Assembly (NCBI RefSeq): GCF_016522535.1
Contig: NZ_JAEHOI010000006.1
Coordinates: 186,001-250,000, forward strand
DNA from: Leucobacter edaphi
GTDB lineage: Bacteria; Actinomycetota; Actinomycetes; Actinomycetales; Microbacteriaceae
Direction of reading: 5' to 3'
Length of the DNA stretch: 64,000 nucleotides
Shown here piece after piece: positions 48,533 through 56,817 of the stretch (its first letter is position 1; every line of letters begins with the position of its first letter). A program made the translations under genes and the position numbers. The notes below the pieces were generated by a model that saw only the letters and a list, made by a program, of their open reading frames with translations, did no database searches and was not told where the DNA came from.

Positions 48533-49057
48533 TCAGCTCTGCTCGCGTTCTCCCCGCATCACGGGGAAGCCGTCGACATGGTCCATGTGCTGTGCCGCGA
48601 TGAGGTGCTCGAACACGATGTGCGCCTGCGCCGAGGCGACAGCGGGGTCGGCCGCGATCTTCTCCGCCACGAGGTTCTGCAGCTGGCTGCTCGAAGTGCA
48701 CGCGACATGCACGAGCAGGTCGTAGCTGCCGCCCATCAGAAACACGTTCACGACGTTGATAAATTTGACCGCCCGCTCCGCGTAGTCGCGTCCGCTGTGC
48801 TGGGCGCCGGGCTTCAACCGGATGAATACGATCGCGTGCAGGTCGAGACCGAGGGCGGTCATGTCGTACTGCGCGTGCGTCGACGCGATGACGCCGGATT
48901 CGCGAAGCGCGCGAAGGCGAGTGAGCGCAGTGGAGGGCGCCACGTTCACGCGCGCAGCGAGCTCGTTGTTGCTGATGCGCGCCTCCCGGCGGAGCTCCCA
49001 CACGATCTTCTCGTCGATGGCGTCGAGGGGACGCCCGTCTGGAGTCTGCTGAGGCAC
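48533..49057 (-). CDS. Lrp/AsnC-family transcriptional regulator
   Basis: 174 aa from GTG at 49057, preceded by GGGAG; a longer form from ATG at 49141 would place the putative operator inside the gene, so the short form is preferred. HTH: LDAIDEKIVWELRREARISNNELAARVNVAPSTALTRLRALRESGVI. RAM ligand domain: VNVFLMGGSYDLLVHVACTSSSQLQNLVAEKIAADP. The family senses amino acids or related compounds. Divergent from the amine dehydrogenase/carboxylase operon, which is its likely target. Confidence 0.9.
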   Translation of the reverse strand: MPQQTPDGRPLDAIDEKIVWELRREARISNNELAARVNVAPSTALTRLRALRESGVIASTHAQYDMTALGLDLHAIVFIRLKPGAQHSGRDYAERAVKFINVVNVFLMGGSYDLLVHVACTSSSQLQNLVAEKIAADPAVASAQAHIVFEHLIAAQHMDHVDGFPVMRGEREQS

Positions 49058-49112
49058 GGTTCTGGCTCCCAAAGATTTTTCTGCAGGGCGGGTCTGGAAC
49101 CCACCGTAGTCG

Positions 49113-49151
49113 AAGAATTTTTGAACCGTGCATGGTTTCAAGAATTTTTGA
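49113..49151. promoter_or_regulatory. Putative Lrp/AsnC operator: direct repeats flanking a palindrome
   Basis: AAGAATTTTTGA occurs twice, at 49113-49124 and 49140-49151. Between them is the near-palindrome AACCGTGCATGGTT (49124-49137, 12 of 14 positions symmetric). A third partial copy AAAGATTTTT is at 49071-49080. The rest of the 326-bp gap (to 49383) shows no gene. The AT-rich repeats stand out in this G+C-rich DNA. Confidence 0.6.
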
Positions 49152-49383
49152 GCCCGATGAGGGGAATCTGCTGGATTCTTCGCCGCTTTTCGTAGGATTG
49201 GAGACAGGGCGGCACCGCAGCGAAGACGCAGGGGAAAGAACCGGACAGCTCAGCGGAAGCGGGCACCGGCACCCATCGGAACCGACCGCCCCAGGCCGAA
49301 GCGGACGATGCTTCGCGGCCGGATGACCCGCGCGTCGACCTCCTGGTTCGACGCTGATTTTGGCAACCCGCAAAGGAGTGGAC

Positions 49384-50451
49384 ATGACTGATCGGATTCC
49401 GCCTCGAGTGGTGCTCGTCGGACTCGGGGCCGTTGGACGCGCGGTGGGCGCCCGAGTCATCGCCGACGGACGCGCCCGCGTGATCGGGGCCGTCGATCGT
49501 GCGCCAGCTCTCGCTGGCGTCCCGCTCGACGATCTCCTGCCCGGCGCGGCCCCGGAGGCGCCGGTCGTCACGTCGATTGCCGAGGCGCCGGACGCAGACG
49601 TCGCTTTCGTGGCCACGACCTCCCACATCGCCGGAGTCGAGCCGGCGATTCTGGAGCTCCTCGATCGCGGAATGCACGTGGTGAGCATCGCAGAGGAGCT
49701 GGGATACGGCCACTACGACCACCAGACGATCGCTGCGCGGATCGACGAGCGGGCCACTGCGCGGGGGCTCACCGTCCTCGGCACCGGCTGCAACCCGGGG
49801 ATCCTGCTCGACACCCTGCCGCTGCTCCTCACCGGCCTCACCTCGGAGGTCACCCGAGTGACCGTCCGCAGGACCGCCGAGATGTCCGGTTACGGCGGAA
49901 TCCTCGCGAAGTTCGGCTTCGGCCTGGACGAGCAGGCATTCGCGCGGGCGCGCACGGGCGGCGAGGTGATCGGTCACGTCGGGTTCCGCGAGTCCGTGGC
50001 GGCGCTCGCCGCAGGTCTGGGCTGGCAGCTCGAGGAGATCGAGGTCGACGATCCGGCAGCCGCCCTGCTCGCGCCGGCGCCTCGAGCCACCTCGCATCTC
50101 ACCCTCGACACGGACTCGGTCGTCGTGGTCCGCCACGCGGCCCGCGGGCTCGTCGGCGGGGACGTGGTGATCGATGCGGTCATCGACTTCGGCATTTTCG
50201 AGGAGGGCGATCCGTTCCCCGAGGGGGATCGCTGGTTGATCGAGAGCGAGGCCCGCACGATCGAGTTCGCGAGTAGCCGGATCGACAGCTCCGGCGCGAC
50301 CGTGTCCGTCGCGGCCAATGTCATTCCCTCGGCCGCCCACCTGCCTCCGGGACTCCTCACCATGGCGGACCTCCCGGTGCAGACGATTGCCGGCCGAGCG
50401 GCCCCACGAACAGCCACGCACACGAGCAAGGGAGCGACACACCATGTCTGA
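49384..50451 (+). CDS. NAD(P)-dependent amine dehydrogenase, 2,4-diaminopentanoate dehydrogenase (Ord) family
   Basis: 355-aa DapB-like dehydrogenase. Cofactor motif VLVGLGAVGRAVGARV; GTGCNPGILLDTLPLLLTGL and the C-terminal VAANVIPSAAHLPPGLLTMADLP are typical of the Ord family, whose known member oxidises the C4 amine of 2,4-diaminopentanoate to the 4-ketone. Start chosen for AAAGGAG 6 nt before the ATG. First gene of the operon, overlapping the carboxyltransferase by 8 nt. The true substrate is unknown; a 4-amino acid is suggested by the family and by the enzymes encoded next. Confidence 0.82.
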   Translation: MTDRIPPRVVLVGLGAVGRAVGARVIADGRARVIGAVDRAPALAGVPLDDLLPGAAPEAPVVTSIAEAPDADVAFVATTSHIAGVEPAILELLDRGMHVVSIAEELGYGHYDHQTIAARIDERATARGLTVLGTGCNPGILLDTLPLLLTGLTSEVTRVTVRRTAEMSGYGGILAKFGFGLDEQAFARARTGGEVIGHVGFRESVAALAAGLGWQLEEIEVDDPAAALLAPAPRATSHLTLDTDSVVVVRHAARGLVGGDVVIDAVIDFGIFEEGDPFPEGDRWLIESEARTIEFASSRIDSSGATVSVAANVIPSAAHLPPGLLTMADLPVQTIAGRAAPRTATHTSKGATHHV

Positions 50452-51970
50452 GCACGCACAGGTCAACATCGCGGAGGTGATGAGCCGCGGCGGCCGCCCC
50501 GCCGGCAGCCGTCGGGAGGTGAAGATCATTGATACGACGCTCCGCGACGGTCACCAGAGCATCTGGGCGACGCGGATGCGCACCTCCCACATGCTCGACA
50601 TGGTGGAGCAGTTCGATGCCGCCGGTTTCGAGCACGTCGACCTGATGGCGCCGATCCAGTTCGACGTCTCCGTCCGCTATCTCAAGGAGGATCCGTGGGA
50701 GCGGGTGCGGCTCATGCACCGGCACGCTCCGAACACCAAGTTCCGCGCCCTGATCCGCTCGAAGAACCTCGCAACCTTTGATTTCCTCCCCGACGATGTC
50801 ATCGAGGCGTGGGTCGATCGTCTCGTCGCGAACGGTTTCCGCGTGATCGGCGCGTTCGACGGCCTGAACGACGTCGACAACATCTCGGCAGCGCTCCGCC
50901 AGGCCAAACGCCTCGGGGCGGAGACCTTCGGCGCCGTGTCCTTCTGCGAGTCTCCCGTGCACACGGACGAGCTGTTCGTCGCGAAGGCGCAGGAACTCAT
51001 CGAACGGGCAGAGGTCGACCGGATCATGTTGAAGGACGCCGGCGGTCTCCTCACCCCCGACCGGATCCGCACGCTCGTCCCCGCGCTCAAGGGCGTGATT
51101 GGCGACCGGCCACTCGAGGTGCACACCCACAGCTTGACGGGCCTCGCCCCGCTCGTCTGTCTCGAGGCCGTTGAACTCGGCGCGGACTCGATCCACACGT
51201 CTATCGCCCCGCTCGCCTCGGGCAACGGGCAGCCCTCCACGCAGGGCACCGTCAGAGATCTCCGGGCTCTCGGCTACACCGTGAACGTCGACGACGCACA
51301 GGTATCCGAGATCAGCAGCAAGATCCGCCGGATCGCGGAGGACGAGGGCAAACCGCTCGGAACTCCCGCCGAGTACACGGGCACTCACTACATGCACCAG
51401 ACGCCCGGCGGCATGCTCTCGAACTTCACCTCGCAGCTCGAGACGGCCGGACTCGCGGATCGCTTCGACGAGCTCATGCAGGAGGTCGCCAGGGTCCGGG
51501 CAGAACTCGCCTACCCGATCATGATCACCCCGTTTGCCCAGCACGTCGGAACCCAGGCCGTCATGAACGTGATGTCTGGCGAGCGCTACAGGGTCGTGCC
51601 GAACGAGGTCAAGAAGTACGCGCTCGGCTACTACGGCAAGCCCCTCGCGCCCCTCGACCCCGAGGCGCTCGAGAAGATTCTCGCGAACGGAGCCTCGAAC
51701 ATTGCCGACGAGCCCGCGCCGATCCCGCCCATGCTGCCCTCGCTCCGCGAGCGCTACCCGGACGAGGACATCGATCTGTGGCTGCTCCGCGCGCAGTTCG
51801 CGGGGACGCAGGTCGACGAGATGAAGAAGGCAGCGGCCGAGGGAGGCTCCCGGGGCGATTCCGGGATGCCGATCCTCGACCTCGTGCGATCGCTGTACGA
51901 GGGGGCAGGCACGGGCCGGCACGTGCTCACGAGCGGGGATCTCGCGATCGCCATGGACAAAGGAGAGTAA
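50444..51970 (+). CDS. Divergent biotin-dependent carboxyltransferase (pyruvate carboxylase/OadA-type)
   Basis: 508-aa HMGL-like carboxyltransferase that moves a carboxyl group between biotin and a keto compound. The metal/catalytic core is kept: DTTLRDGHQS (D30-S39), carbamylated-lysine candidate K197 in MLKDAGG, and H227-x-H229. But the boxes that in pyruvate carboxylase and oxaloacetate decarboxylase read WGGATFD and LRGxN-x-x-GY are replaced by LMAPIQFD (68-74) and IRSKNLATF (104-112), arguing for a different keto substrate. No fused biotin domain. Followed after 3 nt by the carrier gene. Confidence 0.85.
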   Translation: MSEHAQVNIAEVMSRGGRPAGSRREVKIIDTTLRDGHQSIWATRMRTSHMLDMVEQFDAAGFEHVDLMAPIQFDVSVRYLKEDPWERVRLMHRHAPNTKFRALIRSKNLATFDFLPDDVIEAWVDRLVANGFRVIGAFDGLNDVDNISAALRQAKRLGAETFGAVSFCESPVHTDELFVAKAQELIERAEVDRIMLKDAGGLLTPDRIRTLVPALKGVIGDRPLEVHTHSLTGLAPLVCLEAVELGADSIHTSIAPLASGNGQPSTQGTVRDLRALGYTVNVDDAQVSEISSKIRRIAEDEGKPLGTPAEYTGTHYMHQTPGGMLSNFTSQLETAGLADRFDELMQEVARVRAELAYPIMITPFAQHVGTQAVMNVMSGERYRVVPNEVKKYALGYYGKPLAPLDPEALEKILANGASNIADEPAPIPPMLPSLRERYPDEDIDLWLLRAQFAGTQVDEMKKAAAEGGSRGDSGMPILDLVRSLYEGAGTGRHVLTSGDLAIAMDKGE

Positions 51971-51973
51971 CAA

Positions 51974-52564
51974 ATGACGAATCACACGCCCGATATCACG
52001 GAGCTCAAGGCCATCGTCGACTGGGTGAATGTCGCGGAGGACGTTCGCGAGCTGTCGCTCAGGGTCGGCGATGTTGAGCTGCACATCTCGCGCAATGGGC
52101 AGAGCTCCGGCTCGCCGTTCGCTCCCGCCGCGGGCGGGGCGCTCGCCGCAGCGCCGACCCCTTCCCCTGCCGCGGAGCCGGCACAGGCCGCCGCGGCTGT
52201 CGCCCCGGCCGCGGCGCACACGGAGCGGCCGGCCGCCGCGGCAGCACCGGTCGTGGCCTCGGCGGCGGCGCAGGCCGCTCCGACCCCCGACCGGGATTCT
52301 GCTGAGCCCGCCGCCGACGAGACCGTCGTTGCGGCGCCCATGGTGGGAACGTTCTACGCCTCGCCCCAGCCGGGCGCGCCGACGTTCGTCTCGGTCGGTG
52401 ACCGCGTCCAGCCCGATACGGTGCTCGGCATCGTCGAGGTGATGAAGCTCATGAACAACGTCGAGGCTGGCGTGTCCGGAACCGTGGTCCGCGTCCTCGC
52501 GGAGAACGAGTCGCTCGTCGAGTTCGGACAGCCGCTGATCGTCATCAAGCGGGACGCGTCGTGA
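51974..52564 (+). CDS. Biotin carboxyl carrier protein (AccB type)
   Basis: 196 aa. N-terminal AccB-like segment (ITELKAIVDWVNVAEDVRELSLRVGDVELHIS), a long Ala/Pro linker (45-115), then the biotinyl domain with thumb-containing APMVGTFYASPQPGAP and biotin Lys158 in VEVMKLM (Val in place of the usual Ala). Carries carboxy-biotin between the carboxylase encoded next and the carboxyltransferase encoded before. ATGA-like 4-nt overlap with the next gene. Confidence 0.92.
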   Translation: MTNHTPDITELKAIVDWVNVAEDVRELSLRVGDVELHISRNGQSSGSPFAPAAGGALAAAPTPSPAAEPAQAAAAVAPAAAHTERPAAAAAPVVASAAAQAAPTPDRDSAEPAADETVVAAPMVGTFYASPQPGAPTFVSVGDRVQPDTVLGIVEVMKLMNNVEAGVSGTVVRVLAENESLVEFGQPLIVIKRDAS

Positions 52565-53931
52565 GCGCGGGACTCGACAGCGTCCTGATCGCGAACCGCG
52601 GCGAGATCGCCCTGCGCGTGATCAGGGCGTGCCGCGAGCTCGGGATCCGGAGCATCCTCGTCCACTCGGAGGCCGATCGCGATGCGCTCCCCACTCGCCT
52701 TGCTGATCAGGCCATCTGCATCGGTCCCGCGCCGGTGAACCTCAGCTATCGCAATGCGACCGCGGTGATCTCGGCCGCTCAGGCGAGCGGGGCCGATGCG
52801 ATCCACCCGGGATACGGGTTCATGTCGGAGAACCCCGATTTCGTCGCCCAGTGCGAGGAAGAGGGCGTCGGTTTCGTCGGCCCATCCGCGGAGATCATTC
52901 GACGGATGGGCGACAAGATCGAGGCGAAGAAGATCGCGCGTCGGGCCGGCGTTCCCACGGTGCCCGGTTCGGATGGCGCGATCGCGGATCCGGATGAGGC
53001 GTCACGAGTCGCGGCAGAGGTGGGGTTTCCCCTCCTGATCAAGGCCGCAGCGGGCGGTGGCGGGCGCGGCCTTCGCGTCGTCGAGTCGGCCGAGACGCTC
53101 GCGAGGGACCTCGCGGAGATCATGGCCGAGGCCGACGTCGCGTTCGGCGATCCGTCCGTCTACATCGAACGCTACCTCACCGACATCCGGCACATCGAGA
53201 TCCAGGTCATCTCGGACGGATCGACGACGCTGCACCTGGGGGAGCGCGACTGCACCGCGCAACGCCGCAATCAGAAGCTCGTCGAGGAGGCGCCGTCACC
53301 CGTGCTCGACGCCGCGACCCGCGAGGGTCTCGCACGGGCGGCGGTCGCGCTCTGCGAGGAAGTGGGCTACGTCAACGCCGGCACGGTGGAGTTCGTCTAT
53401 GACAACGTCTCCGGCGAGTACTTCTTCATCGAGATGAACACTCGGATCCAGGTGGAGCATCCCGTGACGGAAATGGTTTCGGGAATCGACCTGATCAAGC
53501 TGCAATTGCAGATTGCCGGCGGTCTCCCGCTCACGATCAGGCAGGAGGACGTGTCCCTGCGGGGCCACGCGATCGAGTGCCGGATCAATGCGGAGGACGC
53601 TGATCGCGGCTTCGCCCCGAACCCGGGAACGGTGAGGCAGCTCCGCGTTCCCGGAGGCTTCGGAGTGCGACTCGACTCGCACATCGAGCAGGGCTCGACG
53701 ATCCCGCCGTATTACGACTCGATGATCGGGAAGCTCATCTGCTGGGGACAAACCCGAGACGAGGCGATCGAACGGGCGTTGCGCGCGCTCGGCGAACTCT
53801 GCATCGACGGGGTCGTCACAACGGCAGATTTCCACGCGGAAGTGCTGGACAGCAAGCAATTCCGAAGCGGAGAATTCAACACCGGCTTCATCGCAGAATT
53901 CATGGAGGGACGCGGCAATGACGCTCACTGA
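52561..53931 (+). CDS. accC: Biotin carboxylase (AccC type)
   Basis: 456-aa ATP-grasp enzyme that carboxylates biotin with bicarbonate and ATP. GTG start. VLIANRGEIALRVIRAC at the N-terminus, glycine-rich KAAAGGGGRGLR, ERDCTAQRRNQKL-EEAPSP, and FIEMNTRIQVEHPVTEM (catalytic Glu/Asn/Arg) are all present. Full length, with no fused biotinyl domain. The dedicated copy here, with no acetyl-CoA carboxyltransferase genes nearby, points to a catabolic carboxylase. Overlaps the aminotransferase by 14 nt. Confidence 0.94.
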   Translation: MSAGLDSVLIANRGEIALRVIRACRELGIRSILVHSEADRDALPTRLADQAICIGPAPVNLSYRNATAVISAAQASGADAIHPGYGFMSENPDFVAQCEEEGVGFVGPSAEIIRRMGDKIEAKKIARRAGVPTVPGSDGAIADPDEASRVAAEVGFPLLIKAAAGGGGRGLRVVESAETLARDLAEIMAEADVAFGDPSVYIERYLTDIRHIEIQVISDGSTTLHLGERDCTAQRRNQKLVEEAPSPVLDAATREGLARAAVALCEEVGYVNAGTVEFVYDNVSGEYFFIEMNTRIQVEHPVTEMVSGIDLIKLQLQIAGGLPLTIRQEDVSLRGHAIECRINAEDADRGFAPNPGTVRQLRVPGGFGVRLDSHIEQGSTIPPYYDSMIGKLICWGQTRDEAIERALRALGELCIDGVVTTADFHAEVLDSKQFRSGEFNTGFIAEFMEGRGNDAH

Positions 53932-55282
53932 AATCCAGCAGGGAACAGCGGAACCGCTCGCCCAGCAGCGGCACCTGGAGACCGAGATCCCCGGGCCCCG
54001 CTCACGGGAACTCATGGTCGAGCGCCGGGCGCAGGTGTCGAACGGTTTCGGCGCCCAGCTGCCCGTCTTCATCGAGCGAGCGGACGGCGGCATCCTGCGC
54101 GACGTCGATGGCAATCAGATCATCGATCTCGCGTCCGGCCTCGGACCGACGGCGCTCGGGGCCTCGCACCCGCGCGTGAGGGAACGCCTCGTTGCTCAGC
54201 TGGATCGCTTCACGCACACCTGTTTCATGACCACCGAGTACGAGAGCTATGTCGAGGTCTGCCGGTGGCTCAACGCGCACGCACCCGGCGATCACGAGAA
54301 GCGCACGGCACTGTTCTCGACCGGTGCCGAGGCGAACGAGAACGCGGCGAAGATCGCGCGCTATGTCACGGGCGGCCGTCGCTTCATCGCGTTCCGCGGG
54401 GGCTATCACGGCCGCACGTACATGACGATGTCGCTGACCTCCAAGGAGAAGCCGTACAAGACCGGTTTCGGCCCCTTCTCCGAGGATGTCTTCCACGCGC
54501 CGGTGCCTGCTGGCCCGCGCGAGACCGCCGCCTCCGTCGCTCCCTGTCTCGACGAGGTGAGGAGGATCCTGATCGACAATGATCCGGCAACCTTCGCCGG
54601 GATCATCATCGAACCGATTCTCGGCGAAGCTGGCTGCCTGCCCCCGCAGCCCGGATTCCTCGCCGGTCTCCGCGAGATCGCCGACGAGTTCGGGATCCTG
54701 CTCATCGCCGATGAGGTGCAGAGCGGCATGGGCCGCACCGGCAAGATCTGGGCGATCGAGCACGACGGGGTGGTCCCCGATCTGCTGGTCGCCGCCAAGG
54801 CGCTCGCCAACGGCATGCCGCTGAGCTCCGTCACCGGTGCCGCCGAGGTCATGGACGCCGTGCATCCCGCCGGTCTGGGCGGCACCTACGCGGGCAATCC
54901 GCTCTCGTGCGAGGCCGCGCTCGCCGTGTTCGAGCAGTTCGACGGAGGCGGGGTGCTCGAACGGGCCGAAGCGCTCGGCGAAATTGCGGACGAGATGCTG
55001 AAACCCCTGGTCGGATCCGGAGTTGGGGTGATCGACGTGCGCGGCCGCGGAGCAATGATCGGTATCGAGTTCGGCGACGACGAATCTCTCGAACCCGCGC
55101 CGGACGCCGCGAAGGCCGTCTCGCAGTACTGTCACGCGAACGGGGTGCTCGCTCTCACGAACGGTGTGCACGAAAACGTGATCCGGCTGCTTCCGCCGAT
55201 CGTGATCGAGCCCGAACTGTTCCGCGACGGGCTGCGCGTGATCATCGACGGGGTTCGCACGGTCGCCGGACGTCGCGGCTGA
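53918..55282 (+). CDS. Class III aminotransferase, GabT-like
   Basis: 454-aa PLP enzyme. FSTGAEANENAAKIARY, FRGGYHGRTYMTMSLTSKEKPYKTGFGPF and IADEVQSGMGRTGK (PLP Asp265) are GabT-family motifs; PLP lysine K294 in VAAKALANGMPLSSVTG. The family moves an omega- or gamma-amino group, and some members act on secondary amines giving methyl ketones. Starts 14 nt before the biotin carboxylase stop. Probable reaction here: gamma-amino acid to gamma-keto acid. Confidence 0.9.
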   Translation: MTLTEIQQGTAEPLAQQRHLETEIPGPRSRELMVERRAQVSNGFGAQLPVFIERADGGILRDVDGNQIIDLASGLGPTALGASHPRVRERLVAQLDRFTHTCFMTTEYESYVEVCRWLNAHAPGDHEKRTALFSTGAEANENAAKIARYVTGGRRFIAFRGGYHGRTYMTMSLTSKEKPYKTGFGPFSEDVFHAPVPAGPRETAASVAPCLDEVRRILIDNDPATFAGIIIEPILGEAGCLPPQPGFLAGLREIADEFGILLIADEVQSGMGRTGKIWAIEHDGVVPDLLVAAKALANGMPLSSVTGAAEVMDAVHPAGLGGTYAGNPLSCEAALAVFEQFDGGGVLERAEALGEIADEMLKPLVGSGVGVIDVRGRGAMIGIEFGDDESLEPAPDAAKAVSQYCHANGVLALTNGVHENVIRLLPPIVIEPELFRDGLRVIIDGVRTVAGRRG

Positions 55283-55369
55283 ACAGGGGGATTGCCACGT
55301 GCACCGCACTCTGATCGGGAAATCCAGTGTCCCTGGCTCGCCCGATCCCGAACCCAGGGAAGGACTGAC

Positions 55370-56152
55370 ATGATCGACAAGACGACGGCCTCCGTGGCCG
55401 AAGCCGTCAGGGGGATCCCCGATGGCGCCACCGTGATGATCGGTGGCTTCGGGAGGGCCGGCCAGCCCGTCGAGCTCATCGACGCGCTCATCGAGCAGGG
55501 AGCCTCCGGGCTCACGATCATCAACAACAATGCCGGCAACGGCGACACCGGCCTCGCCGCGCTACTCGCGAGGCGTCGCGTGCGCAAGATCATCTGCTCG
55601 TTTCCGAGGCAGCGGGACTCGTGGGTGTTCGACGGGCTGTACCGCGAGGGCGCGATCGAGCTCGAGCTGGTCCCGCAGGGCAACCTCGCGGAGCGGATCC
55701 GCGCGGCGGGTGCGGGCATCGGGGCGTTCTACTCGCCGACTGGCGTGGGAACCGAACTCGCCAACGGCAAGGAGGAGCGCGAGATCGACGGGCGCCGGTA
55801 CCTGCTCGAATTCCCGATCAGGGCAGATTTCGCGCTGATCAGCGCGCGGGCGGCCGATCGCTGGGGGAACCTCGTGTACCGCGAGACCGCGCGCAACTTC
55901 GGCCCGATCATGGCAGCAGCCGCGCACACGACGATCGCGCAGGTCGACGCGGTCCTCCCGCTCGGCGACCTCGATCCGGAGGCGATCGTCACGCCGGGGA
56001 TCTTCGTCGATCGTGTCGTCGCGGTCGGGGAGCGGCGGTGGGTGCGTGACGGTGCCTTCGTCGGTGGCGTCGACCTCGAGGGCCGCCCGCTTGCGGACGT
56101 GAACGCGGACGCGGGCGCGGGTGCCACCCAGCAGAACGGAGGAGAACGATGA
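55370..56152 (+). CDS. pcaI: 3-Oxoadipate CoA-transferase subunit A-like
   Basis: 260-aa alpha subunit of a succinyl-CoA:3-oxoacid CoA-transferase. CoA-binding GGFGRAGQPVELIDALIEQG at 22-41 (PcaI pattern) and NLVYRETARNFGPIMAAAA. Works as a heterodimer with the next gene (4-nt overlap). No protocatechuate or catechol ortho-cleavage genes lie near, which is unusual for a pcaIJ pair. Confidence 0.9.
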   Translation: MIDKTTASVAEAVRGIPDGATVMIGGFGRAGQPVELIDALIEQGASGLTIINNNAGNGDTGLAALLARRRVRKIICSFPRQRDSWVFDGLYREGAIELELVPQGNLAERIRAAGAGIGAFYSPTGVGTELANGKEEREIDGRRYLLEFPIRADFALISARAADRWGNLVYRETARNFGPIMAAAAHTTIAQVDAVLPLGDLDPEAIVTPGIFVDRVVAVGERRWVRDGAFVGGVDLEGRPLADVNADAGAGATQQNGGER

Positions 56153-56817
56153 GCAGGGGAATCAGCAGGGACGCCCTCGCGGCCCGAATCGCCGCCGACA
56201 TTCCCGAGGGCTCGATCGTGAACCTCGGGATCGGCGCCCCCACGCTCGTGGCGAACTTTCTCCCCACGGACCTGGAGATCATTCTGCACACGGAGAACGG
56301 CATGCTCGGCATGGGCGGTGCGCCCGAGGCGGATCGGATCGACCCCGACCTCATCAACGCGGGGAAGCAGGCCGTGACGGCGCTGCCCGGAGCCGCGTAC
56401 TTCCACCACGCAGACTCGTTCGGAATGATGCGGGGTGGGCACCTCGACGTCTGCGTACTCGGCGCGTTCCAGGTGTCGGAGCACGGGGACCTCGCCAACT
56501 GGTCGACGGGAACCCCCGGTGCGATTCCCGCTATCGGCGGGGCAATGGACCTGGCGATCGGGGCGAAGTCGGTGTACGTCATGACGGACCTCCTCACGAA
56601 GACGGGAGACTCCAAGCTCGTCTCCGCGTGCAGCTACCCCCTGACGGGGGTCGGCTGCGTGACCCGGGTCTACACGGATCGCGCGGTGTTCGACGTCACT
56701 GAGCACGGTTTCGTGGTGCGCGAGACGTTCGGCGATACGACCGTCGCGGAGCTCGAGGAGCTGACCGGCCTCTCGCTCGGTGGGCCCGGCCAGGACGGGA
56801 AGGTCGATCGTGGCTGA
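56149..56817 (+). CDS. pcaJ: 3-Oxoadipate CoA-transferase subunit B-like
   Basis: 222-aa beta subunit with catalytic Glu49 in [10 protein letters not shown]. The stretch [34 protein letters not shown] and [21 protein letters not shown] is PcaJ-like rather than AtoA-like to my eye. Acts on a 3-oxo acid with succinyl-CoA as donor. Overlaps the thiolase by 8 nt. Confidence 0.9.
   Translation: [222 protein letters not shown]

Noticed and set aside
51974-53931. accB-accC pair as the housekeeping acetyl-CoA carboxylase
   Set aside because: No acetyl-CoA-type carboxyltransferase is nearby; the pair is coupled to a keto-acid-type carboxyltransferase and catabolic genes. Actinobacteria usually use a fused AccA instead.
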